Part shown: positions 34,559 to 48,500 of the stretch, one piece after another
Layout of the letters: every line of letters starts with the position of its first letter
Position numbering within the stretch: position 1 is the first letter of the stretch
NCBI RefSeq assembly: GCF_028389875.1
Contig: NC_084702.1
Location: forward strand, 71,459,582-71,523,581
Direction of reading: 5' to 3'
DNA length: 64,000 nt
Source of the DNA: Rhea pennata
Taxonomy: Eukaryota > Chordata > Aves > Rheiformes > Rheidae
Program-made: the position numbers and the translations under genes
The notes under the pieces: model-generated
The model's input: the letters and a program-made list of their open reading frames with translations, nothing else
Told to the model about the DNA's origin: nothing
Database searches by the model: none

Positions 34559-37500
34559 TTGGACTTTTCGTGCCAAAAGGAAAATGAAAACCAAAACATT
34601 TTGTTCTAAATGATAGGCCTTGTTTAGTTTTCAGTGGTTTTACTTTTTTAAAACGGTTCAAATTAAATTGAGCTAAATTTGGCTTCCAAACATTACCTTG
34701 GGGTGGGGAATAAAAAAAAAATCAAAACAGTTCATTTGGAAAATGTCAGAATGAAATGCCCTGGAACAGCCCAAGCTAGGCGCCGAGTTCAGCCTTAATT
34801 CAGAAATTGTGCTGGCCTCCTCAAAACCGCCTTTTTTTTTTTTTTATTGTTTTTAAGCGAATAAAGCAGTTGCTCGATGTAACCTCCCAGAGCCGAGGCT
34901 GCCGGCCGGCTCCCGCGGAGGCCCCGGGGAAGCACCGCGCCGCCGCCGGGGACGTCCCCTCCGCGCGCCCCGCTCCCGCCAAGGGGTGAACGGCCCCGCT
35001 GCAAACCGGCGAGACCAGAGCGGCTGCGCTGCAGCGGGCAGATTTACACCGCTAAGCACAAGCCGAATCCAACCCAAATTGCTCTTTAAAACTTCTGTTT
35101 AAATGTCTTTTCTATTAGGTCAACATTCCTTCTTTTCATAGGGAAGGTGGTTACGGTCTGCAGCCGAGCGCACACAGGCTCCTTAGTGCTGGCTGCTGGC
35201 TCTCTGTCAGCAAGTAATCTGCCCACGCTATTAAATTACTAAGAAAAATGGATCGTTTCTGCAAACATTAGGTGCATTAACCTCTTTCGCGGTGGCGAAG
35301 CCCACTCCAGGCGAGCTGTTAATTGCAAATTCATAGAGCTGGCTGCAAGAAGTTTCCTCCGGCTCTGCTCCACCCTCCTTTTGTCCAGGCGAGGGCTGGT
35401 AAAGAGGCATTTTCTGCCATCCCCAAAATACCGCTGCTGCAAGAAATCTCACGCCCCAGCGCAGCGCAACCCCAGCAGCCACGTTGCCAGCAGCTCTGCT
35501 GAGGTTTCCTCCACGCCCTAAGAGGGTTAAACGCGGCCGCAGGGTCCCTATGCCTTTGCTAGACAAGGAAAACTACGGAAAAGCCCCTGAAAGAGCCTCC
35601 CTGGCTCCGGAGGAAGCAGGTCCTCTGCGTACTGCTGCCTGGATTGAAGCCTGGTGCTCACTCACCGTTAACCCCAGGTCCAACGTGTGCCACCCTACCG
35701 GTGACCCGTCTCGTGGGGCAGCGTGTCCTACGTCTTGTTCCACCTAAACCCCAGGGAGCCGGGGGGGATAAAAGATACTATCATCTTCTGCACAGACCTT
35801 GCCTTGCTTACGTCCTCTGCCCATCACAGCAGGACCGCTGCTGGTTATTTCAAAGGCTCCATCCAGGCCGAAACAAGACTCGGGTCTCAGCACCTTCCTT
35901 CCAGACTGGTCACAGTGCAAATCAACACTCAGCAACTCGCGGGCTTGCGAGAGCCCTCCAAGGCAATTTCAGAGCAAACGGCCTCGCCGTCGCAGTTGCG
36001 AGAGCGCCGGGCGCTTATCTGCAGCCTCCGGGGATTTTGCAGCAAAGTCGAAGAGCTGTGTCAACAGGATGCTTAGAGAAACCGTCCCCTCCAGAGTTCA
36101 CCCGGCCGACACTGTGCTTGGCGGAGGTCAGCTCCGAGCGCGCGGTCGCCCGCCCAGCGAACGCCGCCCAGGGCAGGGGCGCAGCCTGGAGGGGCCCGCG
36201 TCCCCCTCCCTCCCAGTGCTGCACGAGGAGGTCAGAGGGAAGGAAACAGGGCAGTCTGGGAGCTGGAGGCACCAGCAAGCACACGTGCCTCTCGGGGGCG
36301 AGGGGACGCAAGGACAGCTGGCGCTGCCCCAGCAGTGCGGGGGAACAGAGCTGGGCACAGCGTCGGGGAGGAAGACGGGATTGGTTAGGGGAAGAAGGGA
36401 CAGTTCCCTGGGGGCAACCACGCTCAAGGCACATAGTGCTAAAATCAAAGCTGGGAGAGGGTGGAGTGGTCTTGGTGGACCTAGGGAACAGCCTCCTGGG
36501 AGCCTCACAGGAGCCAAGAAATCAAAAGCAGTCAAAGCCCCGACGAGCCTCCCAGGGTTGCGTGCTGGCCCTTGTAAGACAAGGATGGAGCAACAGCTGG
36601 TCAAGTCTATCAGCTCCTCCTAAGATTTGGGGCCTCAGGCAAAACTCATGGAAAGCAAAAGACTCCCACGGACTTCCCGAGGGGCTCAGGGCTGGCCCCA
36701 GCTCTGCAAGGAAGGTTGAGGAGATGCCAGCTGGTCTGGGCACTGTGCGTGACAGAGGCTTTTGCAAAGCAAAGCAAGGACACCGCAATTGACCCAGCCC
36801 GGGGAGATCTCTGCAGGGATATTTCCAGCACAGCTGGTGGGAGCTGCAGCTCCTCTGTTGTAACAGGGGCATGGTGCTGGGCACTACCGCAGCACAGCCG
36901 TTCACCGCTTCCCTCGACGAAGCAGCCATCCGGGCCTTGCTCAACGTCATCCAAAGTCTTTTGTTTTTCTAGCTAATTTTGCAGGAAAGAGAGGTCTGAA
37001 TCATGCCTTTCATGGTACTGTTAAATTCAAGAGGCATTGATGTTCATACTGACCTTCATCAAAAAGGGACTTGCAAGTTCCCTGGCTCCAGCCTTGGCTA
37101 TCAGTCTGGTCAGGGCAAAACGCACGCTATTTCAGTCCCAAAGGAAGGGGCCAGTGCAGGCACAGGACGGCAAAAGAAACAGCTAAGCAGGCAATGCTCT
37201 GTCAGCCTGGATGTTGGGCAGAGGGATCCATCTCAGGGACACAAATCCAAAGCTGCTCTCCAAAAATCAGCCTGCCCAGCTAGCACACCTGCCCTTAAGG
37301 CTGGCAGCAGGATGCAACGTGGCCCGTCTCTGCTGTGGTCTCTCCTATGCCGGCTCTGACGCTGGGGCATCGGAGGGCTGGAGATGGGACTTGCTGTCTC
37401 CCAGCCCCTGGGAGAAATCTCCCACCACACAACAGAGTGGATGCCCGCTGGCCACACGCTGCTGCTCAGCACGTTCCCAGATATGGTACCGAGATGCCGT

Positions 37501-37663
37501 GGGGCCCCTCTGCATCCCAGGCTGCAGCCAGAGCATGGCAGGAAGCTCTGCTGGTTTGTAGCTTCTGACTTCCCCCTTTTCCTTGGTCCGTTTCCAGCAG
37601 GAGCTTTTCAACAAGGCCAGGCGTCCCTTGTTTTCACTTCAGGAGTTAGGGTAAAATAGAAAA

Positions 37664-38075
37664 TGCCTGAACAACCTTCTCTCCACCATGAGGATTTCAT
37701 TAGGTGAAGGAGCCCTAAACTTTTCCACCTCTCCCTATAAGGAAATCTCTGTGGGTCCATAATCATTTTTACTAGGCTGTTTCTATTTCTGCTGTCTCTT
37801 TATTGAGAGGAGGGGACCAAAGCTGAACAGTCTCCTGGGGATCCTGGATTGATTTCCATACCAGAGCCAAATGCTTTCAGCATTATCTCCTCTCTCCATG
37901 GCCTAACATTTTGTTTGCATTCTTGCCAACCACCGCACACGTTTTCACTGAGCTGTCCACAGCAATGCCTACATGTTTTTCCTGAGTGGTTACAGTCAAC
38001 TGAAAGTGCGCCAAATTGCACGGCATTTCTAACCCTTCCTTCCAGCGGGTGCTATCTTGTGCTGGTCCACACAGT
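37664..38075 (-). mobile_element. Ancient CR1-like LINE fragment
   Basis: Read on the plus strand, landmarks of the reverse complement of CR1 occur in the expected order: CCTGAACAACC, a degraded CTCTCCCTATAAGGAAATCT block, GGGACCAAAGCTGAACAGT, CTAACATTTTGTTTGCATTC, then GAGCTGTCCACAGCAATGCC and TTTTTCCTGAGTGGTTACAG. Divergence is high and both ends are vague, so the copy is old. It lies in the same orientation as the fragment at 2928. Confidence 0.7.
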
Positions 38076-41000
38076 GTCTTACCTGTGGTTTCCTCCAGTT
38101 GCAGCCACCCACATGGTTAAGCCATAAGGCTGACCACACCAGCTCTGACCCAAAGTCCATCTAGTTCCATTGGAGCCTTCAAAAGCATCTTCAGAAAATG
38201 TGTATGAACAAGAGATTCACAGATGTGTCTTTCTCCTACTCATACCCTCCCGGCAAACCCTTCTGAAATCCCTCATAAGCTTTTTCAGTAGTGACTGATC
38301 TCTTATGGATGAAATCCAGGCTCCGCTGGTCAGATGTGACCACAATACAGAATCCCTTTAGGACGGAGGTGAATCAGGTTTTAAAAATCAGTTCAACTTC
38401 TTGCCCCTCTTCTTCCAGACCTTCCCCACCCCAAAGAGCAGATACAACAGAGGAGGGGCATATTTTTGCAAAGTTTTTGAGACTCACGTTGCCAAACAGC
38501 AGCAGAAGTTAATCTTTCTGCCCAGCTCCACCAGGGCAGCTACTCCACCTGTGGAGCCTCACCTGAGGACAGGGGGCTCTGCTCCCCTTACACACGGGGT
38601 AAGGAGCGTGGTGCCTACCTGCCTGAGCCAGACCTGGCAGAAGGGCCAACACAGCTTTCCCTGAGTGCCAGGGTCAAGGGGTAACTGCAAAGCGGAAACC
38701 AAGCAGAGAGGTCCCTCCAACGAGGATTTGGATGGGGCTGAGCCAAAGCGCGTGAGGTCCAAGAGTCAGTTGCTATGTTGCGACCTCTCACCCAGTCCAA
38801 GGGGTGCAGAGAAGCTCACTCACCCATTATCTCTCCTGTTGATGCCCGAGAGCAGGAAAGCCTTTAGAGAGCCCAGTGTGTGCTTTAGGGGGGCTGCAGA
38901 TGCTGCGACAGCACAGTCGAGTCCAGAAAAGCCTGAAGCTTACCCTGTCCCTGAACCACACCGCGGCTGACTAAATGAGACAGTGACTCAGAGACTTGGG
39001 AACCAGCCAGACTCAAGAGATAATTCCTATTAACACACTGATCTCTGACACAGCAGACCTGCTTCTAATTTCCAGAGGAATTTTTCTTTTTCCATGGAAA
39101 TGGTCCATGGGAATCTGACTGCAAAGAGAAGACAATCAAACCACAGCTTTAAGACATCTGCAAACTTCCCCACCTTAACAACCCAGAAGGGAAGAGGTGC
39201 AAGAGAAAGCCAGGAGATGCAGAGATCTGCTGGTAAGAACTTGGGTCACGAGGTCACTAAATCTGCTCAGGGAGAAACTTGGTCATTTTCACACATGCGA
39301 TGCTTTTGTAACCGCAGTAACACTTAAAAAAACCAAAAGCTCTCTAAACATCCCAGAGAATCACCCAGATACCCTAAGGCTAATTCTTGATGCTGGTTTT
39401 GCATCAGCCCAAATGCCACACAAGGCTCCCGTTGCACTACACATAGGGACTAGCTCCCATCTAAGCCAAAAATCTTTCTCTGGACATGTCCTTGACAGAG
39501 GCAGAGCCACCCTCTCTTTCATCTGAACCTCAAAAACAGAAGATCGAGGAAGATGTCCTTGTTTCTCCAGGGACACTGTAGGAGAGGAAAGCAGAGCCAC
39601 AAGTCACCCAGAACCTGCTCCCCTCCTCCAGGAAGCATCTTGCAAAGGCTGCAGATGATCTGAAGCACCTCAAGAGCAAAGCACACAGCAAAAGAGCAGC
39701 TCTGCAAGCACACATGAAAGCGTCACATGTGTGGGCATGCTTCCAAGCTAGGCTCCAGGTACACGTCTGCCCCAAATCAGCAGCAAACACTTCTAACGAG
39801 ATGTTTACAGACTGCTGCTTCTGCGTCCAAACAGCCTTGCCTCCCCAAGGCCAAACAGCCTTCCCAAGGACGCCCCAGGCCTCCTCGTCTCTCACCCAGC
39901 AAGGCTCTGCCATGACAGCGGGTGAATAAACAAGCACCTTGCACACATCGACACAGGGATGATGGCCCTCTCCAACGGCAGAGCATCACAGCTGCAGATG
40001 CCTGCGAGAACGTCCCTTCCGCTCTGCACGCCTGTCCTAGGGATGTGCGTGCCACCAGCCGAGGAGGAAGATCTATTAATCCTCTGAGGGACTCCTAGCA
40101 CCATCACAGACGGCCCTGGTGAGAGCTGCATGGACCCTCCCTCCTTGCTGAGGATAGACAACGTGTGCTGGAGGTGGGGGCAAGGCAGAGAGGGGCAGTG
40201 GGGAGGATCAAGGAGCAGCGAGCTGATCCAGCTACAGGAGACAAGAGTCTCTTAGCTTGTTTAACCTAACGAAATAACGAAGAAGCTATAAATACACAAG
40301 GGTAAACACCAGAAGAGGTCTTGAACCAAAAGCACAATGTTGGCACAAACAGACGTGGGAATAAATCATCCAGGAATACATTCAGGCAGGAAATTAGAGG
40401 AAGGTTTATCCTGTGAAAGCAGGAAGGGGCTGGAGTGGCCCTCGAACAAGAGTGGAGGGGAACGCAAGCAGGTTGCTGCGGACAGAGCGTGTAGCTAGCT
40501 CCCGGCAGGTGACAATGTTGAGGGACGTGGAAGCAGCTCAGCTCCCTGACCGGGACGAACTCCGTTCCTTGGAGTTCCCCCACTACCATGGGGCTGGGTT
40601 ATGGGTTGGTACATGCCAGCTAAGGGACACAGGAGTGGGTGCCGATAAAGCAGACGTGCCAAAAGGGAACGGTTGCTGTTTCCAAGACTAACACGACTTG
40701 CAGCACTGTGAGTCATTCATTCATCCTTCATAAACAGGGCCTGCACCCAGCCAAGCATCCTCCTCCCTCGGAGCTGTGACAGCCCAGAGACTTCTCTGGG
40801 ATGGGGAAAAAGTTGCTTATCAGAAATAATCAGCACGTCAAGTTTTCCCCTCCCTGTAAAGTTTCTGAAAGGCAGCTGGCACAGCAAAACCAGAGCTGCT
40901 CCTCGAGCTCGCTGCACGCATCCCTGCCGACATGTCTGTCCTGAGCTGCATCCCCCAGGGCACCAGTCCAGGGACCCCCCGCCTCACCTGACCTCCCTCC

Positions 41001-42023
41001 ATGCCCCCCGGCAGGCACACCGATGCCATCACCGCTCAGCCCTCTCCTTGCTCTCACCCCACTTTGCTCGCCCAGATCTTGCTGGAGGACACCCCCCCCC
41101 AGCTCAGCCACCCTCAGTCCGCAGCCCCACGCAAGGCTCATCGGGGGCTTCTGCTCTGCCCCGCCAGCAGGACGTGGGCACGCTCCCAGCCCCGGCCGGG
41201 ATGCCGCAGGCTCCGTGCAGCCCTGGGCATAGCCGCACCACGACCTGCCCTTGTACACACAGAGGCAGAGTGCAAACACCGTCGCCACCTCCTGCAGACG
41301 CAGACCGTCGGGCACCTCCAGGCCCCCGCCGGCTGGCGTGGGGGACGCTCCGCCAGCCCGGCGTGGCCCGGACGTCCAAACGGCACCGGGCAGTCCCGCA
41401 CCATCTCGGGGCTCAGCAGCCAGCCCCAGCACTGCTGTGGCTCCCCGCAGAAATGGGACAAAATGAGACCCTCGGGGCATCCTGCAGCCCTTCTCCCAGA
41501 GCGGTTGGGGTCTGCTGCTACCAAAAAACCCAAGTGAAACTCAGCCCTGCAGCCCCGTTTCGGAGCCTATCCCCCTGCAGCCAGTGCGGGATCTGCTCTG
41601 GATTTGGGGGGGTGGTGGTGGCTGGCCTGTGAGCGTGGCAGGGGGGCAGCTTGCCCCCCCCCCCCCGGGGCCGACTGCTAAGCCGTGATTGCGGGGCGAG
41701 GAGGGACGCGGCGAGCAGAGCCCTGCCAGTGCCGGCGCTGGAGCGAGCGCCTCTTCCCGCACCTCCCGCAATCGAGACCAGCTTTGCCCTGCCCGCAACC
41801 CCCCCCAACAACCCCGAAGAGCAGAGAGCCCTGCCAGGGGTCAGGAAGGGCTGGGGGGCTCCCCAGGACCGCCGAGGGGGGGGGGAGCTTTGCTCGAGCC
41901 CCTCTCCCCAAAATATCCCTCCGGGCACCCGCGGAGGCTGACGGAGAGCGAGCAATTTTGCGAGGGGAAGGGGGGGGGGGACAACACCCAAAGCACTCGC
42001 CCCTGCCTGGGGAGCGAAGGGGC

Positions 42024-42038
42024 GGGGGGGGGGGGGGG
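42024..42038. repeat. Poly-G run (15 G)
   Basis: An uninterrupted run of 15 G inside the CpG island. Further runs of 9-10 G lie at about 41880 and 41970. Confidence 0.85.
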
Positions 42039-42319
42039 CGGCAAGCAGTCAGGGCGAACGCCACCAACACCTCGCAGGAGCTCCCTTTGCTTGCGCGCCC
42101 CTCACCGCGGCGTCGGGGCAGGCGGCGAGCGCGGCGCACCCCGGCGCGTGTGCGTGGCGCAGAGGGCAGGGGAGGTGTTCGGGGGCCGGGAGGGGGGAAG
42201 GGGGGGGCGGTTCCTACCTTCCTGCGTGGCGCCGCGGTTATGTGTCCATAGCGGGCCGGGGCCGGGGCCGGGAGCGCGGCCGCCGCGGGCCGTGGCGGGA
42301 GCCCCGCGCCGGGCTGGCC

Positions 42320-42349
42320 GGGGCCGGGGCCGGGGCCGGGGCCGGGGCC
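42320..42349. repeat. GGGGCC hexanucleotide repeat, five units
   Basis: Five perfect GGGGCC units in tandem, with two further imperfect units about 60 bp upstream (42254-42272). The sequence can form a G-quadruplex on the plus strand. The motif is the same as the one expanded in human C9orf72 disease, but nothing here shows homology to that gene. Confidence 0.9.
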
Positions 42350-42599
42350 GCGGCGCGGGCGGTGCGAGGCCGCCGCCGCCGCGGCTCCATTGGAGCAGGG
42401 CGCCGCCAATCCGCGGGCGGGCGCTTCCCGTCTGCGCGGCCGCCGCGCTCCTCCCGCGCCGCGCCGCGGGGTGCGTGGGTCCCTCCGGGGTGCACGGGTC
42501 CCCCCCGGCGGGCACGGGGTCCCCCCCCCCCGGGGGATGCAGCTCCCGCCAGCGCACACAGCTCTCTCGGCTCCCCCGAGGCGCAGGGGTCACCCCTTT

Positions 42600-45500
42600 T
42601 CCCCCAGGGACAGCACCTTCCGGCAAGGGGCACTTGGCAACCCTGAGTCCCCCCACCCCACCCCCCCGCCCCGTGCCTCAGTTTCTCTGCCTGTAGCATG
42701 GGTATTTCTTTGGAGCTGATTTTTTTTTAAGTGGTTCATTTGCTTCATTGGCAACTTGTCAGGCAAAATTTGGCTCTTGGGCTTTTGCTCCTGAGCTGAG
42801 GAGCAGCTTCTCTCATCCACGTGGCTTTCAGGATGTGTTTGTGTTTCCCTGTTATATAAAGCAGCAACTCCTCTATCCATACGGGTTTTCCTTGGGAAAT
42901 GGGTTTGCTTTGCAATTTCATCATAGTGAAAATTTTTGGGAGGAAGAAAACTTGCTGCAAATCTGCAATGGAAACCCTGCTGGTGAAGACACTTTGGGAA
43001 CTTTCTCCTCCCCGGGTGCCTGGGGCCAAGCGTGCTCTGGGGTCCTCCCTGGGAGGGGGGGGGAGATCCTGGGGGATCTTCATCCCCTAAAAGGGATGGG
43101 GCTGCCAGAGCCATAGGATGGACACCAGCATTTCCCTCCGCCTGGGGACAGGACCTGCATGCAGATGAGGGCCGGGCGTCCCAGGGCTGGAGCACGGGGC
43201 CGTGGCAGAGCACCCCACGCACGGCGCAGGCAGCGTTCCCCGGGAAGTGGTGCAACCAAGACAGGGGAATCCCTTCCTGTCTAGCATCTCCTAGATGCCT
43301 CCTGCCCTGGATAGCGTGTGGGGCTGCATGGGGCCACGGTCTGGGGCTGCTGGCATGTCATAGCATGGCAGGGGATGGGCAGGGTGTTAACGAACTCAAT
43401 GACCAGTGCACCTCGGGGCGGCAGGACAGTTTTTCCCTTTGAAATGGAGACAACTCTTGTGCTCCAGGGACTTTAGGAGAGGCGGAGGCAGTGTGTGGAC
43501 CGAGCATGCCGAGCCCGGCGCCCGCACGGGCTCCTGGCCGCACTGTGGGCATTCGCTGAGCCGTGGTTGAGGCTCTGTGCCCACACGGCCCTAGGAATAG
43601 CCCAGTTCAGCATATCTGCTCGTGGCCTGGGCTGTCGCCTCGCCAGCCGCACGCGTGCCTCATCCATCCGGCCTGTGTGGCCGGAGCTGGGCATGTGCCA
43701 GGGCTGGGAAAGGACCGGGGATCTCCTGCTTCCACACACCGATGGGCCAGCTCGGGGGGCCCCTCTGCAGGAGGGGTCTGGTCCCACCAGCCTGCTCAGA
43801 TCTGCCCTTATCCAGTGGCTCACGCGGATTTGGGCAGACGGAGCCTAGAGACGGAGCCGACTAAACCAGCGCCCTTGGCCGCGACCCCCAGCTTCTTGCT
43901 TTCCCTTTCCCCGTCCCCCACACACCACTCTGCCGGCACCCCGGCTCCTTACAGCCAACGTGAGCTGACTGACGCTGAGCATCCTGCAGGATCAGGCCCA
44001 TTGGGCTGGCCGCAGTGGTGTGGGGCAGCCGCAACAGCCAGCTCCCCCACCCCACACGTACTTGGCCGTGGGTGCTGCAGGGAGCAGACCCAGAGGGCTT
44101 TCCCCAGCGCCTCGTGGTGCTTGCTGGTGGCCGGGAGCTGGGCTGCTTGGCGCCAGCGCTGGCAGGGAGCCACTTGCTGCTTTCCCCGGCGCTGCGCCGC
44201 GGCGCTGGAGGAGAGCTGTGCATCCAGGGAATTCCCCCAGCTCTGCCGGGGCTGGAGCCGCCCCTGGAGGCTGGGAAGTGGAGAGCAGAGATTCATTTGG
44301 AGGAGGGCTGGGGGAGTGGTGGTGCAAGCACGCTGCGGATGGCGCTGGGATAAGGATACACTGTCGAGGAGATGGCAGGGCCCGGGGACTTGTTGGGGGA
44401 CCGGCTCTGAGCAGAGCCAGCCGAGCAGAGAGGCTCCAGCCAGGAGGAGCAAAGGCTGAGAAGTGAAGGCAGAAGGAGCTGGTTCATTGCAGACCTGGCA
44501 GGGAGAGAGGGCTGCTCAGCGGGGTGGGGAGAAAGGTCCTGCGCTGCTCCTGGGGCTGGGGGTGCCCCGCGCGGGATGGGGGGGGCAAGGCAGCTGCTTC
44601 TGCGAGACAAGGCTGCGACAGGGCTGATCTGCACACAGGCTGGACCCACAGGGAGCAGGGGGGGAGGAAGGATGGAGGAGGAGAACCCCATGCAGCTGCG
44701 CCCACCCACGCGCCGGCTGCTCCTGAGCGTCTTTCAGCAGCCAAAGTAGCAGTCCTGACCAACCCGCTGGGCTGTCCCACCTTGGGTCACGGATGTGCCC
44801 TGGGCACGTGCTCCTGGCTACCGAGGCAGAGGACTCCTGTGGCAGCAACCCCCCCCCCCCCCGCCCCTGCACCTCCAGGGCACACAGCAAGGTGGGACTG
44901 GCACAATTTGTAGCTCTGATGTGGTAGAGCTTTCCTTGCTCCATGTTCAAGTGTAGGAGAGGATCACACACACCCCAGCTCCCACATTTTGCCATGGCAC
45001 GAGGGTTTATTAAACGATCATCTCCCGTGCTGGGTTCAGCCTCCCATCCAGATGCTGTTCCCCACTGCAGTGCTCAGTCGGGGGGCTGCAGGTCTCTCTT
45101 TCCTCTTCCCAGCACAGACCCAGCAGCAGGGCCATGCCAGAGAGGGAGCTGCCTGCTCTTGTCCGGGCAGGTCTAGACCTCGACACCTAAGCACATAGCT
45201 GGAGGTTGTACCACACCATACCCAGGCACGCCAGGCTGAACAGGGCACCTTCTGAGCTATGCTTTGCTTTTCCCCGCAGCCCATGGCTTTGCCTGACTCA
45301 CCGACTGCATCTGCACTAACAGCAAGGATGCCCAGAGCTGTTGTGACCTGAGATCACACCAGTGGGGCCTGGCTCGACTCGGTGGACGGACGGGCAGTTT
45401 TGGGGTTGGAAGCTTGGCTGCTGGGATCAGACTGAGCACTGAACCATGCTGTGTCATCCTGATGTACAGATGTTGTGTTGTGATGATGTGTCAAGTGACA

Positions 45501-48500
45501 GGGATGCTGGTCCTCAGCTGTGCCGGGTGCATTAGAGATTGCAGCATCGCTGCCTGGGCAGTGTGAGTGGGACAGACAGACGGATGGAGGAGGCTCAGGG
45601 GACTGGAGTGGAAGTGTGTATTGGGGTAGAGCGAGTGAGATATGTGCAGCTGGATGCTGCAACAGGCAGGATCCCCCACGGTGCAGGGCAGGTCGGCAGA
45701 GCACGCTCACATCTGGCCTGGAACCTGTCCTGTCATGGTGCTGGGCACTCATCTGAGCACTGCCTGCCTGCCTGAGGGCAGCCTGTGACCACACAGCCGG
45801 GACACGGATGTGGCCAGGATAATCAATTACAGGACACGTGTGCCCCGGAGCCCAGCTCCCGGTGTCTGTCCCTGCCTGCTCTGCCTCAGGACAGCGGGGA
45901 GATCCCGTGAGCTGCAACCTGCAGGCGAGGTGCTTGTACTGGGCTCTCGAGCACCAAGACAGAGCAGAGCAAGGGCAGGACTGCAAGGGGGCAGGCAGTG
46001 GTATCTGCTGGGCACAGGCATTGCAAGGCAACGGGGCCAAGCCGTGGTCCTGCCTGGGATCTGTCCTGAGGGTGCAGATGGAGCCTCCTGCTCTGCCCCA
46101 ACCCAGATTCAACCCAAAGCATCGTGCACTGCATCTCTACAAGGCATCTCCACGAACTACCTGCCCTGCGCTGCCCCTAGCACCGGTGGGCGTCCCTGCT
46201 GCGCCGGCCTCGGCAAGGCAAGGCGCCGTGACTTTGCTCGGCCTTGCTTGGCACGTGATCAGGCTCTGGCTGACGTGCGCTGGGCATGGTCCTGTTCGAA
46301 GTGCAGGCTTGTTGTGTATTTACCCAGGGTATTTACCCTGGCCAGCCTGAGGCGTACAGGAAACCAGAGCGCTCTGCTCCCTGGCTGTCGCTTTATTCAT
46401 TATGGTCACAGCTCGGGCTGCTCACTGCAAAAAGAAGGCAGCAAAACCCCCAAGCGCTGCAGCGGAGCTCTCTCCACGCCAGCCCTGTTTTGCTCTGATT
46501 CACATGGCTGCTGTTGCACAGCAGAGAGCAGTCCTGGCGGTCCTGCGCCGTGCGGTGGGACAGCAGGGATTGCCCCGTGCCACACCACAGGTGTCCCATC
46601 CGTGAACAGGGTGGCTTGTCCCATGCATGGCCAGCCAAGCCATGCCAGGATCAGTGTCTTGGGGGATGCTGGGTCCACTTATCATTGCTGGATGCCTCTC
46701 CTGCTGAATATTACATCTGTATCTCAGAAAAGCGGTCCTACCTACCCCAGGGAGTCTTCTGCCTGCAGAGACTTAGGGCAGGACAGGACAGAGGAAATAC
46801 CTCTCCTAGCTGGAACTGAACTCTGTGGGGCATCTTGGTTTGTGCTCACCTTCATGCCTTTGCTGTGGACACCTTGGCCTGGTTGTGCATTCCCTCTTCA
46901 CCTCTGTTTTGCAAAATAACTGACGGACATTGCCCATGCCCTCAGCTGCATCCCTGCTCCACAGCTGCCTTTTCCTCGATGTCTGTCACCTCTGGGGAGG
47001 AGAAGCAGGAGGATGCAGCCTAACAGTCACCCTTATGCACAGGTACCGAGGCTCGCTCACTCTCTGCACCCGCAGGACACCAACAGTTCCCACAGCCTGC
47101 TGCTCCATGCAGCCCACTGCAGTGCTGCTAACCCCACCAGCCCTGCCCTCCCCCAAACCCCCCACTCTCCCCTGGGCTGGGCATCACACTGCCCACAGTG
47201 GGGCTGGCATGCCACGTCAGGGCAGAGCAGACATCCCTCAGCTGGTCACAGCAGTTTCTCATCCCAGAGAGGACACCGCAGTAGTGGCCATGGTTGCTTT
47301 ATGGATGAGGATAGATTTAAAACTGGCTCTTCTATGTGGCAGCTCTTTGCGGTTTATTTTCTCCCCAGGTCTAGCAGTTCTTCTGCATTTGCCAGCAAGA
47401 AGCGATGGTCTAGGTTCATTTACAGCCCCAAGGCCCAAGAGGAGCTTGGATTTTGGTAGTGGTGGAGCATCCCTCCCTAAGGGTCTGGGGATGGGGGTCT
47501 CGAGCCTCCCCAGCTGCTCCCACCGACCTGCACTGCCAGCACCTGGCTAACACTACAGTGGCAGCGTATAAACCACTGCACGCTGCAAGCCCTGTCCAGC
47601 CAAAGAGGTGAGGCAGAGAAAGGAGACATTATGCTCACTGCTATTTATAGGGGTTGCCCTGCTGCCAGGACTTGACTGGCAGCAGCAAGGGCTGGGCTGC
47701 AGTTTAAGCTGGTCAGTACAAAAAACACCAGCCAGAAACTTGAGGACATTGTACTAAACCTCCCAGTGCTCAGAGAGCTCCTGATGCCTGCTCGCAAACA
47801 GGAATCACGTGGCTCAGCGAGCTGTGTTGCTATTAAAGGGAGAAAACGCTAGTGAGCCGATAAACAGGGTGACGCGAGCCAGTTCTTGAAATCCAGGGCA
47901 GTTTTACAGCCCTTTTCTCCGGGGAGGTGCGCGCCGGCCAGCTGGCTGCTCCGCGCGCGGGGCAGGGAGGCCCCCTTTACCCTGAGCAGATCCGAGGGGT
48001 GACTCGTTTGCTGAGCAGCGCCTTGCCCAACCTCCTGCCCCTTTTCTCCTCCAGCATTTTGCTGAAGGCTGGGGTGCGTACACACACGTCAGTCTTGGAG
48101 CTGGCGAGTCGGGGTGGAGAGATGTGGTTGCACACCAGAGGGTGAGCGGGGGAGCCGTGTCAGGAACAGGATTTGCACTTGGCTCCCCTCCGGTGCTTTA
48201 CAACTCTGTAAATGTTTGAACAGCCCTGAGACATTTTCAGGTTCTGATATTTAGTCAGTTGGTCTGAAATCATTGACAGAGCGGTTTGAGCCACTGAGTG
48301 TTAAATCTTTGCAGGGAATGCAGATTTGGCTCTAGGGAGGATTTTTAGACCTAGATATTAGTTTTGTTCTGTTTGAGCCTCTCAGATCTCTGTGGTTTCC
48401 ACCAACAAAAAGCCCAGAAAGGGATTCACTGAAGGTACATGACAGTATTTGGATCTAACTTCCTAAAGACGTGACATTTATAGTATGGAGATAGCAAGCA

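Larger units (their letters stand above)
25829..41690. other. GC-rich upstream region without a supported coding exon
   Basis: Several CpG-dense blocks lie at about 27150-27700, 29060-29780 and 32690-34450, separated by plainer DNA. Long open frames on both strands overlap each other in many phases, as expected where stop codons are rare, and none shows a known domain. One untranslated IL11RA exon must lie in or beyond this stretch. No exons of GALT, SIGMAR1, DCTN3 or CNTFR were recognised. Confidence 0.5.
41690..42540. promoter_or_regulatory. CpG island with GGGGCC repeats
   Basis: A strong CpG island, the last one in the window moving right. It contains poly-G runs and a GGGGCC array, and it falls off sharply near 42600. 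It is a likely promoter for an unidentified transcript on either strand. No coding exon was recognised within 20 kb to the right. Confidence 0.5.
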
